A program made the translations under genes and the position numbers. A stretch of DNA of 64,000 nt. It comes from Sapria himalayana (Eukaryota; Streptophyta; Magnoliopsida; Malpighiales; Rafflesiaceae). Shown here in pieces: positions 25,901-35,555 of the stretch (positions within the stretch are counted from its first letter, which is position 1; each line of letters starts with the position of its first letter). The stretch spans positions 3,580,261 to 3,644,260 of the forward strand of contig JAREIK010001468.1 of the NCBI GenBank assembly GCA_029783825.1, written 5' to 3'. The notes beneath the pieces are model-generated. The model made no database searches. It saw nothing but the letters and a program-made list of their open reading frames with translations, and was not told where the DNA came from.

Positions 25901-28900
25901 CCGCGCTGGGCCGGCCCGTTTTACACCTCTAGGTTGGAGGCATTAGTAGGATTGTAGAGGAATAATATATAGCAATTTTGATTTGTTAAAAAATAAGTCA
26001 TAATCAAAAAAAATAATATTAATATTGACTGATACTGTATTAGATTCTGATAAAAAATATTTATATTTTTTTGAATATTATAATAATTAGGAAAGTTACA
26101 TCTCCAAGCTTAAGTGTCATCTTTTTTTTTAATTTGGGGAGAGATCATGAACAAAAAAAATACTCATAAAAAGTATAATAAGCTAATTAAATAATTTTAT
26201 TTTATAACACATGATTTAAAAATGTATGATGAGAAATGACAGAAAAAGATTTTTAATTGATGGGATAGTTATAATTAATATTGTATTACTCTAATATTAC
26301 TCTGAACACTATTATCAAAGAGGAGTATTTGAATTATTTAAATCATTTATATTATTTATTTTTGTAATTCTATTTGATTGTATATACCATAAAATAAAGT
26401 TTGAAATGTGATCATTTGATTAATACTATATGTGCGAAGATTATCTGATATGTATTTTTATTTTTTTTGTTATTCTTATATTTTTTGTGTTTTTATTAAA
26501 TTAGTTTTATATTTTTTATGAAAAGATTAAAAAATAAAAAAAATTGTCATATAAAATAGAAAATAAAATTAACCAAGTAAAACAGGTTAGTCGTCAATTA
26601 ATATGATAAAATATTTTAATTTTTCTCGAATTTTATCATTATTCGATACTTATATATTTGTATATATCAATGTTTGGTACTCTTTTATAATGAGCCAATG
26701 GATTGGGCTGGGCCACATGTTTGGTGTTCCCATCAATAATGAAATAAAATAGTAAAAACTAAAATAAAAACTAATTAGAAACTAAAAATTACCACATTAC
26801 TAGAAACTAAAAATAGTTTATATTTCTCAAAGAAAAAAAAATGATGCAAAATATATTGCATAATATATTTTTATTTCTCGGTATTTTAATATCATAATTA
26901 AAATTATTTTTTATTTTTTTATAAAATTTCATAAGGATAATTATTCAATGAGATATTCTTTAAAATTTAATAATAATATATATTTAATATAGAGATGAAT
27001 GAAAATAATAAATTTTTTTAAATTTTTATTTATAATTGTTCTACTAGGTCCCAAAATATCTGAGTGGATTGCCATAACTATCTTCTAATGCCTTTTTTCC
27101 GTGCCGAATAAAAAATTTTATTATGTTTATATAAACTAACATTTAACATAATACACAGTAAAATAAATGTTACACTTTTTGTGTTTGGTTTTAGAATCTT
27201 CAACTTGTCAAGTGAGGGATATCTCAGTTGAAAATGTATTACTAGCAGATCATTAGTGGTTCTACATAAATATATGAGTTGAGAAAATTAGGCATAGTCT
27301 ACCTTGTTGATTCTACATAGATATAGCAAAAGAAGGCAAAATTATATCACAATCTAATTTTTTAGTAAATTAATTGACGAAAAAAAGTAATGAAACTGTG
27401 ATATGAAAAAATATGTCAAAAAAAAAATGTAATATTAATATTATAACATCCCTTGTTCCATACAAATGTATCGTTGGTCATAATAATATAAAAAACTTAA
27501 AACTAGACAAATAAGGTAAATAAAGTGTGATCACTTGTGGAGTGGATATTAACTTCTAAATCTATCATCCAAGAGTTTGGAGTTGAGTGATGAAAAAAAA
27601 AATGATAAACATAAAAATATCTCAACTAGAGCTGGTAACACACAAGGAGTGAAACTTGGAGTATTCCTCTTGTGCAAACATAGCAAGTATAGTAGATGTG
27701 CTCTTAGAGGATCTCGTATGAGTAAACTCAATAATCTTCTGAACAATCTCATAACTTCAAAAAGTATTTTGTAATTCAAGATATAACTTCAAGCCTTTTT
27801 CCTAAGTATGTGCTAACTTCCCACAAAAAGAATAGATTATTATTGGCTTTCTACCTCTTGGAGTATCCCTATCAGCTCTCTCACTACCATAAATTGGTTA
27901 GGCTATCATAATGGTTTGATTGATCGTATCAACCCCGCTTAGTATGGGTGTAGTTATAGATGTCCGAATCATTCTCTATTTTATAAATCTCAAATAGGAT
28001 GCAAATTTTCTTCTCACCTAAATCATGCATGTAAAAATATTACAAATTTGATTCTCAGACCTCCTTAATTTGCATCCACTTCCAGGGGCATATTAGTAAT
28101 TATTTATCAATCATCATTTCCTTATTAATATAGTATGTGATGTCTTTTTTGACATGAGGCTTGCATAATCTTGAGTTAATAAATCAAATTTACAAATTTG
28201 GTCATCATCTTGCCTTTTGATTGTAATTTTGATTAACAAGGTAATGATCATATTTGAACTGCTACTTTCTTAGTTTCATTGGCTATTTGTATTGTCGTTG
28301 AGAGAGATTATCCTTCAATCAATAAAGTCCTAAGAAGAGTCTTCACATTCATATTTCATAAGTACTGGGTCAGTCTGCTTGAACTCTGGAAAATCTTTCT
28401 AATTTATCTCGCATAGTTCTCTCGAGCTTCTTGCATCTTTATATTTTAATCAGTTAATATGTTAATTATCACATGTATATCTGCGTTGACTCATAGACAT
28501 TATAATGACGAGTTCGTGACAACACCACCATTTTTGGTGCGAAATACCTGTGCTCACTATCCCCGACACTGTAAGAAGGTGCTCTACCACACTAGTAGAG
28601 TTGCAAACTACCATTGGTTCATCTTGCTGACTATGATACCATAATGAATTTGGCATAGATGTGAATTACAATTTTGTCCTTAACTTTTTTAAGAAAGAAA
28701 ATAAGAAAAAAGAAGAGAAAATAGAGAAAAAAAAAAGAAAAAAAAAATTATATTTCATTAAATTATTAAAATTAATGTAAATGAAATTTTGATTTATCTT
28801 CTATTTGGAACAACTCACGTGTTATTTCCTCCGAGATAGTATAAAATAAAAAAAATAAAGTAATTATTCTTATTTTTTATTCAGTTATTTTATGTATTTT

Positions 28901-31471
28901 ATGTTTTTGATGAGCGCACCCAACCTGTGTGATGTCCCAATCCAAAGCGATCAATCATCACAATGATATTCTTGTCTAAGCATATTTAATTTCAGAATTC
29001 TTATGAGATTTGATTTATTACTGAAACACCTTTAATTTCACAATAATATTTGTTATTACTTGCTATACTTTTGGTCACAATAGTGAGGCACATTGATTTG
29101 TTATTACTTCCTTTCATCTCACTAATTAAGGAAAATTGAGTAGATAAGGCAACCAATATAGCTAGGTATGTTGGCTCCTCTAGGCTACTTGTTGTGCGTA
29201 GGGGTCAAAAACTCAAGAAGAAATGTCCCCTTGGGGAAGAACGATGGCCCATCTGTGCTTCATTGTTGTTTCATTTCTTGATTATGAGTTCTCCAATTGC
29301 GCAAAACTCATGTTTTCTGTTCTTCTCCCAGACTATATTTGCTAATATTCTCAACCGAAGGATACCATGGCCAAGCGTGCCAGAAGAAATGAGCCCAGAG
29401 GCATGGGATCTGATCGACAGGTTAGACTGCTACGATCCAGACCATAGATGATGCACAGTAAAAACATGCTTTTTTTTTATCTTCCAATTTCTCTGCCTCT
29501 TCTTCATCTTCCTGTAAATCCTTTTCTCTGAGACATGCTCCAAAATGTTGCATCTCTCTGAGTGAGATTCGCCATAGATTTTCTAATACTATCAGCCTCC
29601 AGATTGTTAACAGAAGATCCCCACCAAAGGCTCGGATCAAAAGGTGCATTGGAGGTAAGCCTGCCTTCTAGCTGTCGTTATTGTTCATGTGGAATCACCA
29701 TTGTTTCCTGTCATGTGCTGAACCATAGCTCGCAATGAAGGTGAAGCAGCATGTGTTCTTCAAAGATATAAATTGGGATACACTTGCAAGGCAAAAGGTG
29801 TGGCCTACGCCCCCCTCCTATCTTCTTCGTCAACATTTTTGATCCATTTTTTCCTCCTTTTTTGGCTTCTGCGTTTAGGCTGCCTTTGTTCCTAGCTCTG
29901 AGAGTGCGCTGGATACAACTTACTTTACTAGCCGTTATTCTTGGAATCCTTCGGATCAAAACGTTTATCATAACAAAGAATCCAATGGTCCTAGTGATTC
30001 GGACAGTTTAAGTGGCAGCAGCAGTTGCTTGAGCAACCACCACGAGGAAGAAGTGGTATCCTGCTTACACATCCATTGATTGACAGAAGCTCTCTTTTTT
30101 GATTTTTTTTGTCCTTCTTTTTCTTGTTTGATTGTTTTGCACATATAGGGAGATAAGTGTGGTGGCCTTGCTGACTTTGATCCTGGCTTATCCGTCCATT
30201 ACTCTTTTAGTAATTTCTCCTTCAAGGTACCATTTCTTTTTGCTTTGCTCATTTACCCATCTCACTAAAACTTAATTTGTTGATTTTGATTTTGTTTTTG
30301 GAGCTCTCTATAGATTTTCTCAAACTTGCCATGGGCATATTGGTAATTTCTACTAAAACCCAGTTACTTAATACAATAGATAATGTTTAGATTAAAATTT
30401 TCTCTGAATTAAATGTTGGATAACTATACTATTGTTGGGCTTCATTAATATACTACAATATTTTACGTAAAATTCATTGTGTTGTGACACAATTGTTAAT
30501 ATATTGGATTTAATAAGAATTCTGAATTTAATTTTTAAATGTGTTTGGGTAATAATAGTACTAAAGTAATTAATTATCCGGTCAGTCATTGTTGTGTGTG
30601 TATTTGATGGAGGTCATTCATTGGTGCGATAGCAAGTGAATTTGTCAAAGAGTGATAGATATTTAGTTTGAGACTTATTAGACATAGTTCTCTTCGACAT
30701 TGGAGGTTAATACTGTCAATATATTAATCTATCCCATTTTGACCTTGATCATGGCTTATCAGTCAATTTCTCTTTTAGTAATTTCTCCTTCAAAATACCA
30801 TTTCTTTTTGTTTTGCTCATTTGCCCATCTCACTAAAACTTAATTTGTTGATTTTGATTTTGTTTTTGGATCTCCTTGTAGATTTTCTCAAACTTGTCAT
30901 GGGCTTTTTGGTAATTTCTACTAAAACCCAGTTACTTAATACTCTAGAATGTCTCAATTTTGAATCTTAATGTGTTTGGGTAATAATAGTACTATAATGA
31001 TTGATTACCTGATCAGTCATTGTATTGCATGCATTTGCTGGAGGTCATTCGTTGCTGAGATAGCTAATGTCTTTGTCAAAGAGTGGTAGATCTTGGGTTT
31101 GAGACTTATTAGTTATGATATCTTTGACTTTCAAGGATAAGACTGTCAATATATTAATCTATCTCATAACACTTGTTAAGCTGAAAGTCTTATGCACTAA
31201 GATAGATTAATATCTCAATAATCTTCTTTGAATTAAGGCACATGACGTCGCATGCAAGGCCTTAAGGCATCAGTATGGGATGAGAGATGGACAATGTGGT
31301 TTGGTTGGCAAGGATTGACTTTGAGATCTAGATAAAAAATAATTACAAAAAAAAAAAAAAAGTTATGTTTTTGTGTCTCCTCTGCAGAATCTCTCTCAGC
31401 TGGCGTCAATCAATTATGATCTTCTCTCCAAAGGTCTGAAGGATGATCCAGCAGTGAGCCATAATTTATGA
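13967..31471 (+). CDS. IREH1: AGC kinase of the IRE/IREH1 family, C-terminal exons (partial)
   Basis: Eight exons in phase: 13967-14171, 14391-14476, 29332-29420, 29603-29654, 29741-29797, 29879-30055, 30149-30226, 31388-31471 (stop TGA), giving 275 residues. Seen: DFG at the start, a long insert ([20 protein letters not shown]), then [27 protein letters not shown], the C-lobe [11 protein letters not shown] and [12 protein letters not shown], and a C-terminal tail with FSNFSF. Known: plant IRE/IREH1 kinases are large AGC kinases, relatives of MAST/Greatwall, with an insert between DFG and APE; Arabidopsis IRE affects root-hair tip growth. The N-terminal region, P-loop and catalytic loop are not in the window, so the intron before 13967 exceeds 13.9 kb. 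The exon-5 acceptor at 29740 is weak (an alternative lies at 29728). IREH1 rather than IRE is chosen from the gene neighbourhood. Confidence 0.9.
15381..15700 (-). repeat. 3' LTR of the degraded copia element
   Basis: It shares with 24004-24320 the ordered blocks TTCAAGTATT, 'aatacattaatgt', 'tatatacatcaat', 'aattaatacacattaatcta' and 'gtcaagagattaa'. The copies have drifted considerably, so the insertion is old. Boundaries are accurate to about 10-20 bp. Confidence 0.75.
16106..17000 (-). pseudogene. Copia RNase H and reverse-transcriptase remnants
   Basis: The minus frame 16333-16106 reads [39 protein letters not shown] and IHEISRE, the conserved copia RNase H block (usual form SKSELIGYADAGYLSDPH...STKQT...SNHAE). 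At about 16780 the minus strand gives [10 protein letters not shown], the position of the RT YVDD box with its last Asp changed to Asn. At about 16910 it gives LYGLKQSGH. Several stops and frameshifts are present, so it is inactive. Confidence 0.8.
17373..17900 (-). pseudogene. Copia integrase remnant
   Basis: The minus frame 17729-17373 contains [45 protein letters not shown] and [17 protein letters not shown]. These correspond to the copia integrase core, in which the family usually has D-x-GEFTS and EHPVAHVHTQNGLAE; here the catalytic D in 'DNAGEF' reads YN and the final E of NGLAE is lost. It is dead. It lies just left of the hAT insertion at 18220. Confidence 0.75.
18226..18683 (+). mobile_element. 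Short GC-rich hAT derivative at the left end of the composite
   Basis: It begins TAGAGGTGTCAAACGTGCC and ends GGTCGGCCCGTTTGACACA, i.e. both ends of the family with the coding part deleted. Its last bases (ACACA instead of ACACCTCTA) are damaged, and six bases later the next left end starts. It contains palindromic GTGAGTCGTGAGTC/GACTCAC motifs and a segment 'gttaaaaagatcgcgggtc' shared with the large element at 19005. Confidence 0.75.
19546..21669 (+). pseudogene. hAT (Ac/Ricesleeper-type) transposase, two nonsense mutations
   Basis: A single uninterrupted reading frame of 708 codons including its stop, broken only at TAG 20941-20943 and TGA 21313-21315. From the N-terminus: BED zinc finger (CKYC...HLKRH, about residues 65-95), the hAT catalytic core ([28 protein letters not shown]) and the C-terminal dimerisation region ([62 protein letters not shown]). 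Known: hAT transposases cut and paste DNA and make 8-bp target duplications. Both stops replace positions where family members usually have Trp (KY-W-STIP; LLQW-W-KS). The upstream in-frame ATG at 19489 is possible, but 19546 after a spaced leader is more likely. An acidic tail ([11 protein letters not shown]) closes the protein. Confidence 0.88.
22489..24003 (-). pseudogene. Copia gag-like remnant
   Basis: This is the part of the copia element between the hAT insertion and the right LTR, where gag is expected. On the minus strand at about 23350-23240 it encodes a Gly/His/Arg/Asp-rich stretch (repeats of GH, RG and DH) followed by [11 protein letters not shown], resembling the basic nucleocapsid region of plant copia gag. 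No intact zinc knuckle (CCHC) is readable and the frame is broken. The assignment rests mainly on position. Confidence 0.5.
24004..24320 (-). repeat. 5' LTR of the degraded copia element
   Basis: It pairs with 15381-15700 (same ordered blocks, many substitutions and small indels). Because the coding remnants lie on the minus strand, this right-hand copy is the 5' LTR. The primer-site-like sequence follows directly on its left. Confidence 0.75.
24321..25611. other. AT-rich intron DNA with a short (CA)n run
   Basis: No coding sequence or element ends are recognisable. A CA dinucleotide run occupies about 25265-25284. The rest is unremarkable AT-rich intron. Confidence 0.4.
25612..25931 (+). 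mobile_element. GC-rich hAT MITE, left end missing
   Basis: The right end reads GGGCCGGCCCGTTTTACACCTCTA. The interior is closely similar to 38620-38968 (GCGTGCCGTGCCTTGGCACG, CATCCCGTGCCAGTTCACGC, the GTGAGTCACGACTCACG palindrome, GTGAAAAACGGGCCGTGCCG). The left terminal segment of about 125 bp present at 38494-38620 is absent, so this is a 5'-truncated copy and no target duplication can be assigned. Confidence 0.85.
30166..31164 (+). repeat. Tandem duplication of IREH1 exon 7 and intron, with a dead exon copy
   Basis: Copy 1 starts in exon 7 (GACTTTGATCCTGGCTTATC, about 30174) and runs to about 30738. Copy 2 starts at about 30740 (GACCTTGATCATGGCTTATC) and runs to about 31164. The copies then share intron text: CTCACTAAAACTTAATTTGTTG, CTACTAAAACCCAGTTACTTAATAC, GTGTTTGGGTAATAATAGTACTA and TGTCAATATATTAATCTATC. 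Copy 1 has about 140 bp that copy 2 lacks. In copy 2 the exon-end AAGGTACC has become AAAATACC, so the donor GT is lost, and the acceptor region was not duplicated. The duplicate exon should not splice. Confidence 0.88.
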
Positions 31472-31883
31472 CCATGTCCACCATTATTGACTGTATGTAG
31501 ATTGCTTGAGCAATTTCCTATCCCTGCAAAATCGCCAACAGCCAATGCTTGTTGGTGATGGTGAGGCTGTACATGTATGTTTATATGGCCGTCTCATTTC
31601 TGCACTTTTCCAAACATGACCTTGCGCATGTATCGCATGCTGATGTGGCATGCTTGTTGTTTGCCTTTGCAGAGTTACAAGCTTCTTTTTTACCGCTCTT
31701 CTTCGTGTCACTCTAGCACAGGTAATGCATCTCTGTTTTGGGATTCTTGTGTATCTCATTGTAATAGCTTTTTATTTCCCCATTACATCACCGTTGTATG
31801 CTTGATTCTGCTTCTTAATTTTAGTAAATTTGTAAAGGAATGGCTCCTTGTTGCCATATGGATGTGCATATATAAATATATAC
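31472..31883 (+). other. Probable 3' UTR of the IREH1-like gene
   Basis: This follows the TGA at 31469-31471. A possible 3' UTR intron runs from GTATGT (about 31576) to TTTGCCTTTGCAG (ends about 31675). No clear AATAAA signal is seen before the TG-rich tract. Extent is inferred from position only. Confidence 0.4.
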
Positions 31884-32296
31884 AAGTGTGTGTTTGTGTG
31901 TGTGTTTGTGTTTGTGTCTGTGTCTGTGTGTGTGTTTGTGTCTATGTTTGTGTGTCTGTGTCTGTGTCTGTCTGTGTCTGTGTCTTTGGCTCTGTGTGTC
32001 TGTGTCTGTGTCTGTGTTTGTGTCTCTGTGTGTGCGTGTGTGTCTGTCTGTGTCTGTGTGTGTGTGTCTGTGTCTGTGTGTGTGTGTGTGTGTTTGTGCT
32101 TGTGTGTGTGTGTATTTGTGCTTGTGTGTGTGTGCTTGTGTGTGTGTGTGTGTGTGTGCGTGTGTGTGTGTGTGTGTGTGCGTGTGTGCGTGTGTGTGTG
32201 TGCGTGTGTGCGTGTGTGTGTGTGCGTGTGTGTGTGTGTTTGTGCTTGTGTGTGTGTGTGTGTGTTTGTGCTTGTGTGTGTGTGTGTGTGTGTGCT

Positions 32297-32327
<31 letters not shown>

Positions 32328-32456
32328 GTGTGTGTGTGTGTGTGCGTGTGTGTGTGTGTGTGTGTGTGCGTGTGTGTGTGTGTGTGCGTGTGTGTGTGTG
32401 TTTGTGCTTGTGTGTGTGTGTGTGTGTGTGCTTGTGTGTGTGTGTGTTTGTGCTTG

Positions 32457-32487
<31 letters not shown>

Positions 32488-32598
32488 TTGTGCTTGTGTG
32501 TGTGTGTGTGTCTGTGCTTGTGTGTGTGTGTGTGTGTCTGTGCTTGTGTGTGTGTGTGTGTCTGTGCTTGTGTGTGTGTGTGTGTGTCTGTGCTTGTG

Positions 32599-32629
<31 letters not shown>

Positions 32630-32697
32630 CTGTGCTTGTGTGTCTGTGCTTGTGTCTTTGCTTGTGTATGTGTGTCTGTGCTTGTGTGTGTGTGTGC
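31884..32697. repeat. TG-rich simple repeat tract, about 0.8 kb
   Basis: The tract is almost entirely (TG)n, interrupted by recurring variants TTTGTG, CTTGTG, TCTGTG and GCGTG. Interruptions recur every 10-40 bases (for example repeated 'tgtctgtgcttgtg' near 32510-32690), so it is a degenerate higher-order array. It lies about 410 bp after the IREH1 stop codon and about 0.6 kb from the 3' end of the convergent receptor-kinase gene. Long open frames in it (up to 387 codons, both strands) are artefacts of a dinucleotide repeat. Confidence 0.97.
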
Positions 32698-33274
32698 TGA
32701 TTTGGATGCATGTAAATTGATGTGTTTTTGTTTAAATTAAAGATTGTGATGTTTCTAATTGAAAGCTAATAATATCTAGTAAACAAATGTTCTTAAAATT
32801 CACACAAGAATATTTGAAGTTTACCAAATGTTATGTTTTTTTTTTAATTTTGGTTGATCTTTATTTAAATCGTGAAATTGAAATTTTTAAAATTAATGCT
32901 ACTACCCCAATTCTAAAACTAATGAGGCATCAAGATGAATAATAATATATTGTGTTTTTGCATTTATTTTGCATGTGTTCTTGCGTGTGTTTATGCATTA
33001 AATTTGCAAGCACAAACTCTTTTGGAGTTTGCGCAGTTGGGTATTTATTAAAATGTGTTGGTTTCATTGATTTTAAGCAAAAAGTTGGCCAAATAGCACA
33101 GAGATGAAGAATTTTGAAACCAGAGGTGTGGGAGAACAAGCTCGAAAAATTAGAAACTTCACAAATCAAACATGGAGAAGATGAATTGGCATGGAAATAT
33201 ATGCACAAATGGAACCTGAAGAAGAAGAAGAAAGAGGTCTTGCTAAAATCAACTCAGCTAGTTACTCTTAGGAT
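32698..33274. other. Intergenic DNA between convergent genes
   Basis: AT-rich, with no gene recognised. It should include the 3' UTR of the minus-strand receptor kinase on its right side. A 67-codon plus-strand frame at 33114-33317 is Lys/Glu-rich with no recognised similarity and is not called. Confidence 0.4.
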
Positions 33275-35555
33275 TCATTCCATCACGTTATTGATCGAAT
33301 CGGCTTCTGGGCCTTGATCTTCGCGAAGAGAAGAAAGATAGAGATCCTCGATCCGGCGAGTTACTTCGGACATCAATGGGCGATGGTCGGGGTAGGGAGC
33401 CGCGCAGTCCAATCCGAGCTGCAGGAGCTGAACCATCTCTTCTTCGATGTTATGGTAGCGAAGAAGCTCGAGATCGAACACCTCTGAAGTCCACTCCTCC
33501 CGGACTATGGACTGGACCCATCGGGGAAGATCGACGCCGTCTTCGTTCAGAAGAGAGTACGTCGGCGCTTTTCCGGTCAGCAGCTCCAACACCAACACGC
33601 CGAAACTGTAGACGTCGGCCTTCTGGGAGACCCTTCGGGAATCGGTTATCTCCGGCGCCCGATAGCCAGAAACACGATTCGGAGGAGATGAAATGTTGCA
33701 GAGTTGGGCGAGCCCGAAATCGGAGACGCGGGAGTCGTTGGATTGGGTGAGGAGGATGTTGGAGGATTTGATGTTTCCATGGGAGATGTGAGATCCTACG
33801 GCGTGTAGGTACTCAATGCCTCGAGAGGCTCCGAGTGCAATTCCGCACCTTGATTCCCAGTTCAATGGTGTTCTTCCGCCGCCCCTGTTCCCTGTCGAAT
33901 AAGAACAAGAAGCCAAGAAAAAATTATGCGTGGTTTGCCTTCCTTGTCGAACAAGAACTGGAATGAGCATCACCGCCATTGATGAGCTTGAAATGCATGA
34001 AACAAAAACGATTTCTTCTATTTTCACTATCGAAAGGTATAATTTCAGGGATGAAAAAGATGAATCAACACGAATACTGATTCGTGTGCCACGGAAATAA
34101 GCGGAGCAGCAGGGTGAAGCTGCCATGGCTTTCGGCTGTCCATTCCATGTAGAATAAAATAAGAACCAGGAAGGAAGACGAGGGAAATTATGATGCGGGT
34201 CGTTTTGCCTTGCTTATATAGCATGAGAACTGGAATCAGGATCACCCGCGATTAATGAAATCTAAGATGCAGGCGAGCTTACCGTGGAGAAGTGCAGACA
34301 AGCTTCCGATGGGCAAGTAATCACAGACGAGAAGCTTCTCATCAGAGCTATAGTAGTAAGCCCTCAGTGGAACCAAATTATCGTGGCTCATGCTGCCCAC
34401 GAGCTCAATCTTGTCGCGGAACTCTTTCTCTGAGATGGTCACCTCCTTCAGCCTCTTCACCGCCACCATTGTTCCAGCTTCCAGAACGGCCTTGTATGCC
34501 GTCCCGAATGTACCCTTCCCCAAAACTTCCGCCGACGCTCTCAGCAAATCCTCCAGATCAAATGCCTTGACTTCGTTTCCAAAGAAAATCAGCTTACCAC
34601 TGCCGACACTGCTAGTCTCCACTGCTTTATTATTCCCAGTAATGGCCACTGCGCTCGGCGCAAGCAACCCAGCGCGATTCCCAGTGTTCTCCACTGCTCC
34701 ATCGGCCTTGTCTCCTGCAACTTCCATTTCCTGGAGCTTGTCCGGGGCAACATCCATCGAACTGGTAGGCTTGCCGTTCCGTCTACAGAAAACCATTAGA
34801 ATAACCACGATCAGTATTAGGACGAGGAGGGATCCGATCACAATTCCTGCAATTGCTCCACCTGTGAGCTTCTTCCCGTCACGATTCGCGCAGGCTCCCA
34901 GAGGCTTCCCGCACAGCAAATTGCCGAGAAACGAACTAGCATCAAATCGTTGGAGTGATTTGGGAATGGAGCCGTTCAGGAGATTGTTCGAGACGTTGAA
35001 CTGCTCCCAATTAACATACTTGAAATCCGGGATCCCTCCGGTCAAGTTGTTGTTCTGAAGATACACCGTCTTCAACCTCGTCAAGTTGCCGAGACCATCG
35101 GGGAAGGGGCCAGTAAATCTGTTGTCACCTAGATTCATCCTTACTAGGTCAATCATGCCGAACAGAAACTCAGAAATGTTGCCCGAAAATCGGTTCCCAT
35201 GCAAGTACAGACTGCGTATATTGACACAGGATCCTAGATCAGAAGGAACCTCTCCGCTCAGAAAATTGAGCCGCATGCTCAGCGCGCGTAGTTGGGGGAG
35301 CTTACTGAATATTCCAGACGGGATTTCACCGCTGAGGCCCATCCCCGGCAGGCGGAGAACCGTTACGCGATCGTCATCGCATGATACGCCGAACCACGTA
35401 CAAGGACTGGACTGAGTGGTGTTCCAGAGCAACGTCCTCCCTCTCAGAGAAGATCGGAGAAGGACAAGAGCAGCTTGCTCAGATGCTAGATCTGAATTCG
35501 AGTGGGAAGCCAACGAGAGCAGGAAAAACAAATACGCGAAATATTTCATCAGCAT
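33275..35555 (-). CDS. RLK902: LRR receptor-like kinase of the RLK902/RKL1 type (LRR-III)
   Basis: Two exons, 35555-34283 and 33891-33275, join as CAC-G|GG (HGNRGGG), giving 629 residues. Seen: signal peptide (1-22), LRR N-terminal cap ending [10 protein letters not shown], about five leucine-rich repeats (65-200), transmembrane segment (about 233-257), a juxtamembrane region, then the kinase: G-loop GKGTFG (346-351), Lys in AVKRL (367), HGN (462-464) where active kinases have HRD, DFG (482-484), and APE in [23 protein letters not shown]. Known: this clade has short ectodomains and often an HGN catalytic loop, and is regarded as weakly active or inactive; Arabidopsis RLK902 has roles in immunity signalling. 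The start ATG at 35555 has a second in-frame ATG two codons later. The gene is intact and convergent with the upstream IREH1-like gene. Confidence 0.93.
33892..34282 (-). repeat. Receptor-kinase intron with an internal tandem duplication
   Basis: Donor CACG|GTAAGC and acceptor TTCGACAG| bound a 391-bp intron. Inside it, about 33893-33990 and about 34150-34262 resemble each other: both contain GAATAA..AAGAAC, AATTATG.TG, TTTGCCTT.CTT, AGAACTGGAAT..G.ATCAC and GATTAATGA/ATTGATGA. The second acceptor-like region is therefore a relic of duplication of the intron's 3' part. Confidence 0.6.

Larger units (their letters stand above)
14477..29331 (+). other. 14.9-kb intron of the IREH1-like gene
   Basis: Donor CAG|GTTTTT at 14477 and acceptor TTCTCCCAG| before 29332 join PQ to [10 protein letters not shown] in frame. 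The intron holds a minus-strand copia element (15381-24320), the hAT element inside it (18220-22480), a truncated GC-rich MITE (25612-25931) and otherwise AT-rich DNA. 14477-15380 and 25932-29331 show no gene. Position 28630-28642 on the minus strand resembles an initiator-Met tRNA primer site (TGGTATCAtAG), so an LTR remnant may lie around 27.5-29 kb. Confidence 0.85.

Noticed and set aside
28900..29060. Similarity between about 28985-29030 and about 59190-59225 (GAATTCTTATGAGATTT)
   Set aside because: Only about 45 bases agree; too short to call a repeat family from the sequence alone.
29194..29331. Extension of kinase exon 3 upstream to 29194
   Set aside because: The in-frame sequence before 29332 is intronic (pyrimidine tract plus CAG); joining at 29332 restores the family sequence PQTIFANIL.
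31577..32740. Open frames up to 387 codons on both strands
   Set aside because: They are translations of a TG dinucleotide tract (VCVCVC or HTHTHT) with no stops; only the repeat is real.
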